A DNA stretch of 64,000 nt, taken from the NCBI GenBank assembly GCA_021397835.1, contig JAJFZO010000566.1:5022001-5086000 (forward strand), written 5' to 3'. The notes under the pieces are model-generated. The model was not told the origin of the DNA and did no database searches. It saw only the letters and a program-made list of their open reading frames with translations. The translations under genes were made by a program, and so were the position numbers. Numbering within the stretch: the stretch's first letter is position 1; each line of letters opens with the position of its first letter. This DNA comes from Moringa oleifera. Its lineage: Eukaryota > Streptophyta > Magnoliopsida > Brassicales > Moringaceae. Shown here piece by piece: positions 35,146 through 47,499 of the stretch.

Positions 35146-37598
35146 AACATCATAGCAAGACAAGAATTTCATTCAATTAAAGCAAGAATTTATAACCTCA
35201 AGTAAACAAATCCTAGCATAAAAGTTACAATAAGGGAAAGAAGTTTACAGTAACGCAAGAAAGTTTAAAATAAGTCAAAAAAAAAATTACAATAAGGTGA
35301 GAAAGTTACAATGAGATAAAAAGGTTCCAATAAGATAAACAAGTGCTAAAAAAATAAATTTTAATAAGGTAAAAAAGTGAGAAATAATGGTCAAATATAC
35401 ATCAGCCTAGAAACATTATATTTTCTACAAAATATGCACTTGTTTTAGCATGATTTGAATGTTTAAGGAGTCTATCTCGTACCAAGATGAATGAACAAGA
35501 ACCTCTAAGTTTTGAGCTTCAAGATACGATGGATCCTTATTATTGAAAGAGAAACAATTACTTTGAGGGAATATACTATTAGATTTGGTATATTAAAGTG
35601 CCTAAAAACCTCTTTAAAGAAGTTCAATGAAAACAAAACTGACATTTTTCATATATTTTGTTTGCTAAAATTAGTCCAAGTGAGAGAAAGAGAAATGAAA
35701 GAGTGAATAAAAAGAAAAGCTCATTCAAACAATGAAAGAGAGAAAGAAAACTCATTAACTCTTTTTTTTTAAGTTGGTTAAATGACATAATCCTCGATTG
35801 ATATAAAGAAAAGCTAAGAAAACTTAGTGACGTTGGTTATTTTACAAAGAGAGAGGAGGTGGGTGCCAATTATGGTAATTTCTTCTAATCTTGTTTATAT
35901 GGTTATTCAAGTTGGAATATTGTACAACAAATTTTAATTTGAAATATATGTTTAAGAGCATGTCATGTAAAACCTTGAGGTTTACTCTTCTTTTCCAAAA
36001 AAATTATTAAATTTTAATAAAGTTTTAAAATAAATCATAATTTACTGATTGTGTCCAAATTGCACCTCGATTTAAAATAGTTATAAAAATTAAAAATATT
36101 TTTATTATCAAAATACCTAATAAAATGACTCAAATAAATTTTACACTCTATTTCAAATTTATCTTTCAAATTTAAATAATTTTTAACTCATGATATATTT
36201 TTTATGAATTTTTTAAAATTTGATAGAATAAATTTTAAAAAATATTTTCAATACTCAAAAGATTTTGTAATTTCCTTTTCGTGAGAGTAACTTGAATATT
36301 TATTTATATCTATAAAACATTTTAAGTCAAATTTATTATAAAATTTTTTAATTTGAATATTTTTGATTTTTTAAATTTTTAATAAAATTTAATTTGATTT
36401 AAATTGATATATTAATATTTATTCAAAAAATTTTTAAAAACTAAAATTTATTTGAAGGGAGAAATAAATTTTAAAGTTTAATAAAATATTTACTTTTTTA
36501 TTTCATATATTAAAAAATTTAAAATTCATAAAACAATAAAAAATCATTCAAAATTTTGAAAAGATAAACTCAAATGTGAAATTTATTTATTTTAAATTAT
36601 TTAAATATTAAATATTATAAATTTTACAATTATTAAAGTTGAAATTTATTTTAAATTAAATTGAAACATTTAAAAACACAATTGATTCATCAAGATTTAA
36701 ATTAAAAAGTAAGTATAATTTTAATTTTTTATTATTTAAAATTTTAAAATAATTAAAACTAAATAAAAATAAAAAATAAAAAAATTTTATTACAATTTTC
36801 AAATTAAAACTTAATCCAAATTGAAAATGAAATTTTAAACTAAATTAATATGATCAAATAAAATTTGAAAATTTATTTTAATTTTTTAACATTTTATTAT
36901 TTATAAAAACAAAATTAAAAAATATATAAAATTTACTTTTTAAAAATATATTTCTAACAACAATATTTTGCCGTCGTGATTGACATAACAGACACTAGTC
37001 GGGTCAAAGAAAGATATTTCCTCTGAACGCCGTCGTCGGCCAACAGCTGCCAGTAAGACTGACTCGTGCGACCATCTTACCCGTACGATGAAGCGTTGAT
37101 CACGTGACGGAAATCTGAAGGACAACTTTTGTTGCATCGTGAATTGGCAACGCTAACGATATTTTCTATGCTCTATAGTGAAACATACGTACTCGCATGC
37201 TGGCGCGTGCAAAGTACTGCTAAATACAAAACTACATTATCAATGCGACAGACTTTTCTGTTTAGTTCATGTAGCCTCCAGTAAATGAAAAATAAAAATT
37301 TTAAATTTTTATTTAAAATTAAAATTAAAATTTTATAAATATTCAACTACTATTTAATAAATATTAATATTAAGCTTGTAAAAAATATTTGTAAATAAAT
37401 ACTTTTAAAATATGAAATTGATATATATTTTTTATTTTCAAAATATTTTTGAAAAAGGAAATTTATTTATGAGAAGGAAATGAGTAGGGAGAAGAGGTCC
37501 AACTGTCAAACTCCTTAACAGCGCAAGGCCCTACTCTTGACGAAACCCTCTCTCGTCCTCAGCTTTGTTGGCATTTAAATCCCTCTCTAGTGGTGATT
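35146..37598. other. Intergenic stretch upstream of the pyruvate kinase gene
   Basis: 35150-35400 has short degenerate A-rich repeats built around 'acaataag'. 35900-36940 and 37270-37450 are very AT-rich. 36955-37215 is a GC-richer island with a CACGTG hexamer (about 37100-37105), possibly promoter sequence. The 65-codon minus ORF in the island matches no family I know. The region just before the ATG is CT-rich, a common plant leader feature. Confidence 0.45.
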
Positions 37599-37736
37599 AT
37601 GTGGAAATCACCACAAGAAAGCACAAGTACGCTGCTCCATTACTTGTCTCTTTCTGCCTCTGGCTTGGCCGCCTTGTTCCTCTCAGGAAAGCTCCGTTTC
37701 TGGTCCCCTCTCTCTCTCTCTCACTGTGCTCTCTGA
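37599..37736 (+). promoter_or_regulatory. Possible upstream ORF in the pyruvate kinase leader
   Basis: An ATG at 37599 opens 45 codons ending at TGA 37734-37736, 77 bases before the main ATG and in a different frame. It matters only if transcription starts upstream of 37599, which the sequence does not prove. Confidence 0.3.
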
Positions 37737-37813
37737 AACTTTTTGCAGTAAGAGAAACTGAAAAAACCGAACGCTCTCTTGATCTCCGTGAGGGTTTGTT
37801 TTTCTCTCTGAAA

Positions 37814-40800
37814 ATGGCGGCGATCAGTCAAATTTCGACGAGAATGCCAACAGATCGTGTCTTGTCGTCGTCGAGGAGTTTGAATGAGCTTTCTCAGTTT
37901 GAATCCAAAATCAGCAGGAGAAGACGATGTGGCGCTTTGCAAAAGCGAGGTTTCGCTGTTAGGTCGATGAGGGTCGCCGCCGACAATCAGGGCCACAAGC
38001 TCGCTACTGGAAACAGTCATTTGAATGTTGTGAGTTTTTTTCTTTCTCAGTCCATGTTTACCTGTAACCAGGGATTGAAGAATTTGTTTTATTTCCATTT
38101 TTATAAGGTTATTTATAGTATTTTTGCTGATTGGTCTTCTTTTGTAGTTCGATTCCATAGTAACTTCCGCTGCTATTGTCTTTGTTTGGTTGCTGAGAAT
38201 AATAAGGAAAGAAAAGAAAGGAATGGACTTCGAAACTGAGAATTATTTTTCTTTCTCATTTCTGTTTTATTAACTGTGTCAACCGAGGATGCATGGTTTG
38301 AGTTTTGGTAGTTTCTTATAACCTTTTGATTAACAGGAGAACTTTGTCCATCTTGATGTTGTTAATCGATGTTAATTATTGAACACAACAAAACAATTCC
38401 TTTCAGGAATGATTTTGTTTAAAATTTATTTTGTGTGGTCGAAGGCTACCAAGAAGGTGCCTTGATGTGACTTTGGTTAAAATTTTCTTTCTAAAATTTT
38501 TTGGTCCTGCTCATGAACATAAAATGGAAGCATCGGATGTTTTATTGAAAGCCTGTATTTCTTGGGTGTCAGACTGTTCAGGCAGTGTTTTGGGAACAGT
38601 TATTTGATTCAAAATCAATTTAACAGGTAGAGGAACAACGCTGTAATGAGTAAAAGTGGGATGTTTGAAACAAAACGAAGGTATAATTTCTAGTTAGTTT
38701 TTAGTTTAAAGAATTTGTGACCACAAAACAGAGTGTTGTCCACTTGATGACATCTTCATTTTGAGAGCAGAGATTCTTTGAGGAGATACTCTTCTCGTAA
38801 ATGTGAATGTTATTTGTATACATTATGCTTTTGATTCAAACATTGTAATCTTTACAATTTTTTTTTGGTCTGTGACCTTGAATATAATTTTTTCAGGACA
38901 CATTGAACTCTGCTTTTGAGCCTCTAAACAGTGCTTACACTCTGACAGAGCCAAGAATCACGTCAGATCCCCGAAGAAAAACAAAGATAGTGTGTACTAT
39001 TGGTCCTTCCACAAGTTCACGTGAGATGATATGGAAATTGGCAGAAGCTGGAATGAACGTAGCACGTTTGAATATGTCACATGGGGACCATGCTTCACAC
39101 AAGAAGACTATTGATCTTGTTAAAGAATACAATAGTCACTTTGAAGAGAAGGTCATAGCCATAATGCTTGACACCAAGGTAGGTTTATTTCTAACTCGGT
39201 TATGACTGATGATTAGTTATGGAAAGTTTTTCTGCCAAAAAAAAAAAAAAGAAAAACAAAGTTATAGAAAGTTTACATTTGTTAAGTTTGATTTCTAGGT
39301 TATAATTTTCCTGCTATTCAAAATGGTACTAAAAAACAGCATATTGGAGCTAGATAGTTCTTTAGTTTCTCCTTTGAAACATCTTTTTCTTAATAAGAAA
39401 TTTCATCGTTTCGTAATAATTCTGGATAGTTTATTGATATTAGAAATCGTGTTACAACTTCAAGTGGTGCAACTGATGCAATGGTGGAAGTTGACTTATG
39501 GATTTTATTAGGATTAATGTTTGGATGTATCATCTGTTAAGAGCTGATGTACCCAACTAAATTACTTGGTAATTAAAGAATTTGCTGCAGGAACTGGATC
39601 TATTGCATATTAACAAAATATCTAATGTTTTCCAGATTTTAAATTTCTTGTTTAATCAGTTATGTACCAGTTCTATGGAAGGGGCTATTTTGAGAAATTT
39701 TTCTGACATACCATACCAATATAGTGTTATAATACTTATATACGTTGTTATAGGTATAGTAAACAATCGTAAATCATGATTGGAACTCAATAAATTGATA
39801 AATCACAGCCAAAGGATTGCCAATTTTGCACACATTTATCTGGATTAGAACAGGTTTATCATAATTGTCACTGTATTTTGGCAGTATGATCTTCTTTCCT
39901 CAAGAACTCTTGTGAAGAATATTTTCTTCTTGTAGTGAGTACAATAATGATTTAAAGGCTTATGGTAATTGAACTTAATAGATTCTGTATATCAACACTT
40001 ATGTGAGATTGACAGATAAAAGTCCTAATCTACTGTTATCAAAGCAACAAAGAGGGAATGATAATGCCTCTTAAATTTCTCGTATATGTAGTCTCATAAA
40101 TGGTAATCAGAAGTTGAGAATAAACTATAATCTTAAAAAGATAAATATGTAAGAAATAATTAAAAGACATTGGCAATGGGTTCTTTTTATTTAAAATTTG
40201 GTCCAAGTAAAAAGCATGTTATATGAACAGGAAATTACATAAATGATTTGGACATGAGATTTTTTGAAATTTTACCAAAAGAGTTTAGATTTGACATTAC
40301 AAGAAAGAATCAAATGAAGGTCATATCAAGGCCTTTGAAACTCCTATAAAAAAACAAAATTTGTTTTAATAGAATGTTAAAGGAGATGACTTCCACATGT
40401 AAGATTAAAGTAATTGCTGTGTGACGATGTTTAATTTTTTTTTCCCCCCAAAAACTACATGGTTTCAATAGAATAAGAACTAAAAAGGAAAGGCAGCCTT
40501 TTAAACTACTGTCACCTTAGTAATGGTTATATTTATGGTAAAAAAGTCTTTTTTTTTCCTTTTTGATGTAAGAGCAAAACTTGAAATGTGGCTTAGTCTT
40601 TAGATTCATCATGTGTGATGAACTGATCCTAGCCAACTTTGGTATGCTTTCCAAGTTTTACTTGATATGATCTGTTTATGAAAATATGTTGGAATAAAAC
40701 GCATTGTCTGTCCCCTTTGTCTTGCTTGTATGCTCTTTTAAGCATAACTTGTTTTATGTTTCTTTATGTTGTTCATGCAGGGTCCTGAGGTCCGAAGTGG

Positions 40801-43800
40801 CGATGTACCTCAACCAATTTGGCTCAAGGAGGGTCAAGAATTTAATTTCACTATTCAGAGGGGAGTCAGCACAGAAGACACTGTCAGCGTAAATTACGAT
40901 GACTTTGTGAATGATGTGGAGGTTGGAGACATTCTGTTGGTAGATGGTAAGAATTGATACCTTTTATTGCCAGTGGAATTATGCACAAATTAGAATCTTC
41001 CTGCATTCAGGATCTTTTTCCTTTCTCATGGGCGGTATGCTTTTGATATATTATGCATCTCTACCCTATTAAACTTTGTGTGTGAACTAATCTAGTTTAG
41101 GTAATATGCATGCATGTCTATGTGGCCCTATTGTGAGTCATGTTTCTGTTGAGCTGGCTTGAAGCTGATACGAAGTTGTTAAATGAGGTTTACTAAAATT
41201 TATTGGCGAGGATTGAATAATATTGGCATTGACGTTCTTATCTTATGAGCAAAAGGTTGTTTAACTTCTAGAATTCCTTTTATGGAATACATGAAATTGT
41301 CATTTACTGAATCAGTAAATGGCTACTTAGGATTCACTTATTTATTACCTAATATTATAACGTCGAACATCCGGTCACATCTGTTACGGTTATTTCAATT
41401 TCTAGATTGAACAGCATTTTTGTGTCTCGGATGATGAGTTCATGACCGTTGCTTTTACTCTTCGTAAGGATCATATATCTCTTTAATGAAAAGTTAAAGT
41501 ATTCACTTTACATAAATTTCATAAAACTTTTCTTACATATTCATGGGATTTATTGACTTACAATGTCTGTGTGCTAGGTGGAATGATGTCTTTAGCTGTG
41601 AAGTCAAAGACAAGGGATTCAGTTAAATGTGTGGTCATTGATGGTGGAGAACTAAAATCGAGGCGTCATTTGAATGTTCGTGGAAAAAGTGCAACTTTGC
41701 CTTCAATAACAGGTTATTTTCTTTAAATGTTATGGTTTTGTGCCCAATTCTTTGTACATTCTCTTTTCCGTTAAAGAAGTGTTTGCAGTATTAAAGTATA
41801 TTTTATGCAATATGTGTCTCATTTCAGAGAAAGATTGGGAAGATATCAAATTTGGGGTGGACAATGAAGTTGATTTCTATGCTGTCTCTTTCGTGAAGGA
41901 TGCTAAAGTTGTTCATGAGTTGAAAGATTATCTCAAAGGTAAAGTCCTGGTGCAATCAGAAATATAAAGTTTTAGTGTCCTTACTGTATCTTACTGAATT
42001 CTTTCAAATGTTGCATGTAGGCTGCAATGCAGATATTCACGTGATTGTAAAAATTGAAAGTGCAGACTCCATACCAAATCTTCATTCTATAATCACTGCA
42101 TCTGATGGGGTTAGTTTTTTGATAAATTACTTATAACCTGTTATGCATTCATTTCAAGCATTAGAGTAAAATGAGGAGTGAAATTTAGTATTTGCATGTC
42201 AATGTGTGTGTGCGCACGCATGCACGCGCGTCTGTGTACAAGTTGCAAGTGCTTATCATCTGTTGTCTGGAATTATGATATCAAATTGCATCTTAACTAG
42301 TCTTGTGGGCATTATAGGCAATGGTTGCTCGTGGAGACCTTGGAGCTGAGCTTCCAATTGAAGAGGTCCCCTTATTACAGGTAATTTGATATTGAGTATG
42401 CCATGTTTCGGCATATGACACAAGTGTAAAGAAATTTGTCATTACCAAAGAAACTTTGTTGCTAAGCTTTGACTTGTTTGAATACGTATTATGACTTTAG
42501 TAGTGTATTTCAAAGTATGATGCATGTAGTTATCCTTATGTAGAAAAGAAAATATCAGATATGATACATTATTGTGTCAAAGTGAAAATAGATTTTGTTT
42601 CTTTTAAGTTATTCAATGCAATAAATTTTCTTCTCTTGGACAAAAAAAAAAAAAAAAGATAAACAGTGTAAATTATTTTAAACTTTTAAATCATAAAAGA
42701 GAATGATCAACATAAGGCTGACATAGGTGAAATTTAGATTTTGACAAATGATTAATTGTCAGTGTGGTAGGAAGATAGCATTTAAACCCACAAGTGGTTA
42801 CCTATGATTAAACTTGTTTGTCATTCGAGGGCTTATAGGTGATGTGTTGGAGATCATTATTATTCAGCAACTTATGTTTCAGTTTCCCATATGAAATGCC
42901 CTATATTTCCCTCTGTGTTAGCAATCCTACTTAGTATGCAGTTCATTGATATGAGCCTTTTATCGTACTTGGATAACCAAACTTTTCGAAGAATTGGGAC
43001 CAAGATTGTGTCTTATTTTATCACACTATTGATGATAAACAGGAAGACATCATTAGAAGATGTCACAGTATGCAGAAACCAGTGATTGTTGCGACAAACA
43101 TGCTAGAAAGCATGATTGATCATCCTACACCTACAAGGGCTGAAGTTTCTGACATTGCAATTGCAGTACGAGAAGGTGCTGATGCAGTTATGCTTTCTGG
43201 TGAAACTGCACACGGGAAGTAAGTCCTCTTGCTTATATTTGGTGGCTGAATTTACATATGTTTCAGTGTCTCCATCAACTAGTAGCTCAAACTCTTCTTT
43301 GCTAACTTCAGAAGTGCACGTGCACCTATCCTGGACTTTGAACTTTTAAAGACACCTAACTTACAATGAAATGCTATAACTAACTTGTCCTTTAGCAAGC
43401 AGGATCTTTTGTTAAATAGCGATAACATTTTCAGGGGCTGTTTTTCTTGCCAAACTATGTTCACTTTTTATTACCCTTTGATGATTTCTCTTGGGGTAAA
43501 AATGGCATGTTCTTTTGAAAGTTCTTAGAGGGCTGATCTTTGTTCAAGAGAGTAACATTTAATTCCATATTATCAACCCAACTATATCTAAAACATGATC
43601 TGTTGATTCTGTGTGACTTGCAATTGGTTGAGTATGACGTTTAACTTTTGCGCATAAAATTGAAACTGATATTCTTTTTGTTCAAACTTTAGGCTTCATG
43701 AATGCCATTAAAGCTAATTTGGGAAGAAGAAAAACTTGTTGGATATCCAATGACAATAAAGCATAAAAACAACTGATTTTATACAGCATTATTTGGTTAT

Positions 43801-45916
43801 ATTTGTTGAAACCAAAACAACAAATTAGCTAATTGAAAAATCAACAGGTAACAATTCCTAGAAATCAGAAACTAAAACAAAAATATAGGACTGATAAACT
43901 ATAAAACAGCAGTTGATGTTTTAAGCAGTCATGTTGTTCTGTTGTGAGTTTGGAAGGAAAGTGGAATGAAAAATTTTATTCGAGCTAGTGTAATGGCACA
44001 GTCTTACATATTTAAGCTATGTGAATATCTTTTGGTTTTCCTGTTTTCATTACATGTATCATTTATCCATTTCCCATTTGTGTTTCCCAACGGAAAGGAC
44101 AATTATGCTGTGGGTAAGACCCACCAAATTTGGTGGGGTTTTAAAGCTTCAGTTTTTTTGGTTAATTGACCCAGCAGAGATTAGAATATTTAATATATAA
44201 ATGGAATTGTATATTCAAGTTCACACTTTACCTAATTGTCTAGTGGCCTACTTTGAGAACATGTGCGATACTAATTTCACTTGTCTTTGTGTAAGATTAT
44301 GTCCATGTTTGAGTCAAAACCATTTGGATCTTTTATTAGTAAAAATTGACAATTTTTTAGATGTGTAGCCAGTGGGATGGCAGTCTGTCATAGTTACGAC
44401 ATTAATAACAATTAGTTTTGAAATGCTTAAATTAATCATGATTAATGTACTTGACTTAAACTGATCCATTTCCTGATTGAGTTCTATGTGGAAATTGACA
44501 GTGTTGGGCTGAGTCCAACTATGCCAGATGCAAAAATTTTATCTTTTGGAATTGTTTTTGATCTCAAATCCAGAAAAGGTTTTGTTTTGTTGACTTTGTT
44601 ATACAATTATACAAGGTATCCATTAAAAGCTGTTAAAGTTATGCATACTGTGGCATTGAGGACTGAGGCAAGTCTACCTGTCAGCACAGTGCCCCCAATT
44701 CATGCTAGTGCTTACAAGGTATGTCATCTTAGAAATGTGAACTCATGGCCCTTTATTCATTATAATTCAAGATTGTTTCTGTTTCCTATCTCACTTATTG
44801 AATCATTTGGATTCATCCTATGGCTATCCCAGTTGCTGCTTGTCTATCTCCTAATCTGATTTTCTCTTTCATCATCTGATTTCTACACTGGCATTCCGCT
44901 GCAGAGCCATATGGGCGAAATGTTTGCATTCCATTCCTCTACTATGGCTAACACCCTGAATACACCAATCATTGTCTTCACAAGAACTGGATCTATGGCA
45001 ATACTTTTAAGTCATTATCAGCCTTCTTCAACTATCTTTGCCTTCACAAATGAGTAAGTCATGAACAAGCATAAATTTTTTATACTTGTGCCCTTTCCCC
45101 TATTTATCTGATGATACGGGATAAGTACAGGCATAAGTCCTGAAGTTTCAATTTGGTGATTGTGGCTGATGGATTTCAATTTCTTCCCATGTGTGTCTCT
45201 AAATGAAGCTTTAATTTGGTGATTGCACTTGCACTTTCACAAAGTTGCAATATGCCCAAGTACAATTCACTTTTCAAAAATTGGAGGTTCATAGACCTGG
45301 TGCACCAGATTAATTTTAGGGACCTAACTGCTAGTAACTACTAGCGCTTTGATTTTTGATATGCACCTTGACTTGAAAAATGGATTATAGTGGCATAGCA
45401 AGAACCTAAAAGAAAATGAAAACAAAGAAACATATTGTATTGAACTCATGAAAATTTAGAAAGCTAAGGATGATATAATTGTATGAGTTTTGAGATTGCA
45501 TTGGTCCTATTTCCTGAGTTCTGACTCACTTCCATGCTCAACAGAAAAAGAATAAAGCAGAGACTGGTTCTTTATCACGGTGTCACCCCCATATACATGC
45601 AGTTCTCAGATGATGCTGAGGAGACTTTTTCCCGGGCAATCAAACTATTACGGGTATCATTCCTTTCGAAATCTCTTCATTTTTGCCCCAACTCCTTCCC
45701 TCTACCTGCCAACTCACCCAAAAGAAATGAATGGAGAAGAAATTGAGCTGTTCTAAACATGGTGAATTTTATTCTTTTTCCTTTTCTTTTCTAATGCATT
45801 AGGATAAGAACCTGTTGAAGGAGGGAGAGCATGTTACATTAGTGCAAAGTGGAGCGCAACCAATCTGGCGTGAAGAATCTACTCACCACATCCAAGTTCG
45901 AAAGGTGCAAGGCTGA
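37814..45916 (+). CDS. PKP2: Plastidial pyruvate kinase, beta (PKP2) type
   Basis: Converts phosphoenolpyruvate and ADP to pyruvate and ATP in plastids, feeding fatty-acid synthesis. Twelve exons: 37814-38029, 38897-39178, 40781-40946, 41578-41712, 41828-41938, 42021-42109, 42318-42380, 43043-43218, 44616-44718, 44905-45053, 45545-45653 and 45803-45916. All are GT-AG and in phase; the product is 570 residues, close to Arabidopsis PKP2. Residues 1 to about 65 are a basic, Ser-rich transit peptide. Motifs seen: [10 protein letters not shown] (126-135), [12 protein letters not shown], the active-site signature [13 protein letters not shown] with catalytic Lys at 314 and metal-binding Glu at 316, and [12 protein letters not shown] (331-342). 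[20 protein letters not shown] follows in exon 8. All catalytic residues checked are intact. The start is the first in-frame ATG. The beta assignment is by overall similarity to remembered PKP2 sequence. Confidence 0.95.
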
Positions 45917-47499
45917 ATTTGTAGCCTCTAAGAAGTTTCGTGCATGAAATTATTGTGAAGTAGATGATTTTCAGAGGAAGTATTTTTGCTATTGTTTTCC
46001 CATTGTTTAGAATTCTTTTCATTTTTGAAGCCTCAAGTGTCAGTTATTTAAACTTGTATAAGTGAAAGAATCATTTTAGTGATAAAAGTTTACATATCAC
46101 AACAAGATATACAATTAATTATACAATTAATTTTGCCTACATGTATATTTAAAATGCCATATCATTTCTTTTGTCCAACATTTCTCTATATGTTTACTGA
46201 TTTATACTGTTACAGAGATATCTGGTGCGTTAAGATCAATTTTTAGCCTTGAAATATGTTCATAGTTACTATTGCATCTTTGCTCTATGTTGTTGCTTTG
46301 TCAGTTCCATTAGTCATCCTCTATACATCTTGTTTGTTAATTATTATATTGTAACATCGAGTTTTAGTGAATCTCCTTGATCCTAGTTGGACTCTTCCCT
46401 TCATTAACAATGAGTTAGAGTGCAGCAATATGTTAGGTCTTGCTTGGAAGTGTAGAATGGCATCGCAAAAATATGTAAACTAGCTTTTTATTGATCTAAT
46501 TTGCAGTTTGATGCACTGTGTGATTTTCTGAGCTAGCCTCAATATAGCTGCCTCTTCTTGAGGGAGATACTTGAGAATATTAAGGAAACCTAGTAATAGA
46601 ATTCTGGTGAAAGTGACGGGAGTATATCACTTACAGACTCCAGCTCAGCTAGTGACAGCAAAAATCTTCTGGAGTCTGAAAGGCAATCCAGCAGCTTCTT
46701 ACTCTTTATGTCCCAGGAGTAGGGAGACATTGCTCTATCTAGTTTCAAGTATTTCTGGGGAAGTCGTAGCAGTTCTCATGAGATCTCCCTTGGACTCCAG
46801 AATTTGAAACTTGGATTGAGATATCGTGTTTATTTCCATACCAAAATGAACTTGTTAATCAGACTGATGGAGAAATTACTTTTCAGTTCAGCTCTTCATT
46901 TGAACTACGGGAATCTTTCCCATTAGGTTCAGAGTGTCATTTGACCTGAAAAATCTTTCGCCAAATGCTATGGAATGTACGTATGCTTTGTCTGGGTTAT
47001 TTGCAGGAATTGTTCATGAAAGTTCTATCCAAGAAAACACAATTGGCCACATAAAAGGTCAGAAAAAGCTTCAAAACACTTCTATTTATGTCCAGGAAAG
47101 CTTCAAGTCACATTTCTATGCATATGCCCAAGAGAGCAGCTCTATGTCAGATTAAACAACACTCTAAAAGGCAGAGACAATTTATTCCAAATTCCAACTT
47201 GCCTACAACAGATGATAACCTTCAGAATAGAAATTAAACCAACATTGATGAGTAGTCAAAAGCTACCCAGCTCTTCATTCTCTTAGCAGATGCTAGCTCC
47301 AACATCCTGGACATAAAAACTGAGTTGGGGTGCTGTAGAAGTTGAGTGAAACAGGTACAAGAAGAGTTAAGAGGAAAAGGAAGTATAAGGAAACCGGGTT
47401 TTCTCTTTCCCCAATATTTTTTTTCAGCTTACCCCATTCCTCCCTCTTATTTATATATGCTTATACCAAATACTTCCAATCCCAGATTTATCAAATACA
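45917..47499. other. Convergent intergenic region
   Basis: Lies between the pyruvate kinase stop and the NPF7.3 stop, so it holds both 3' UTRs. Plus ORFs at 46571-46807 and 46934-47155 have moderately gene-like composition but match no family I recognise and are interrupted relative to each other. They may be a gene relic or chance. Confidence 0.45.

Noticed and set aside
36940..37137. 65-codon minus ORF in a GC-richer island
   Set aside because: No family similarity recognised; the island is better read as possible promoter DNA.
37565..37813. N-terminal extension of the pyruvate kinase frame upstream of 37814
   Set aside because: The frame is open but begins only at a TTG; the first in-frame ATG is 37814 and starts a normal transit peptide.
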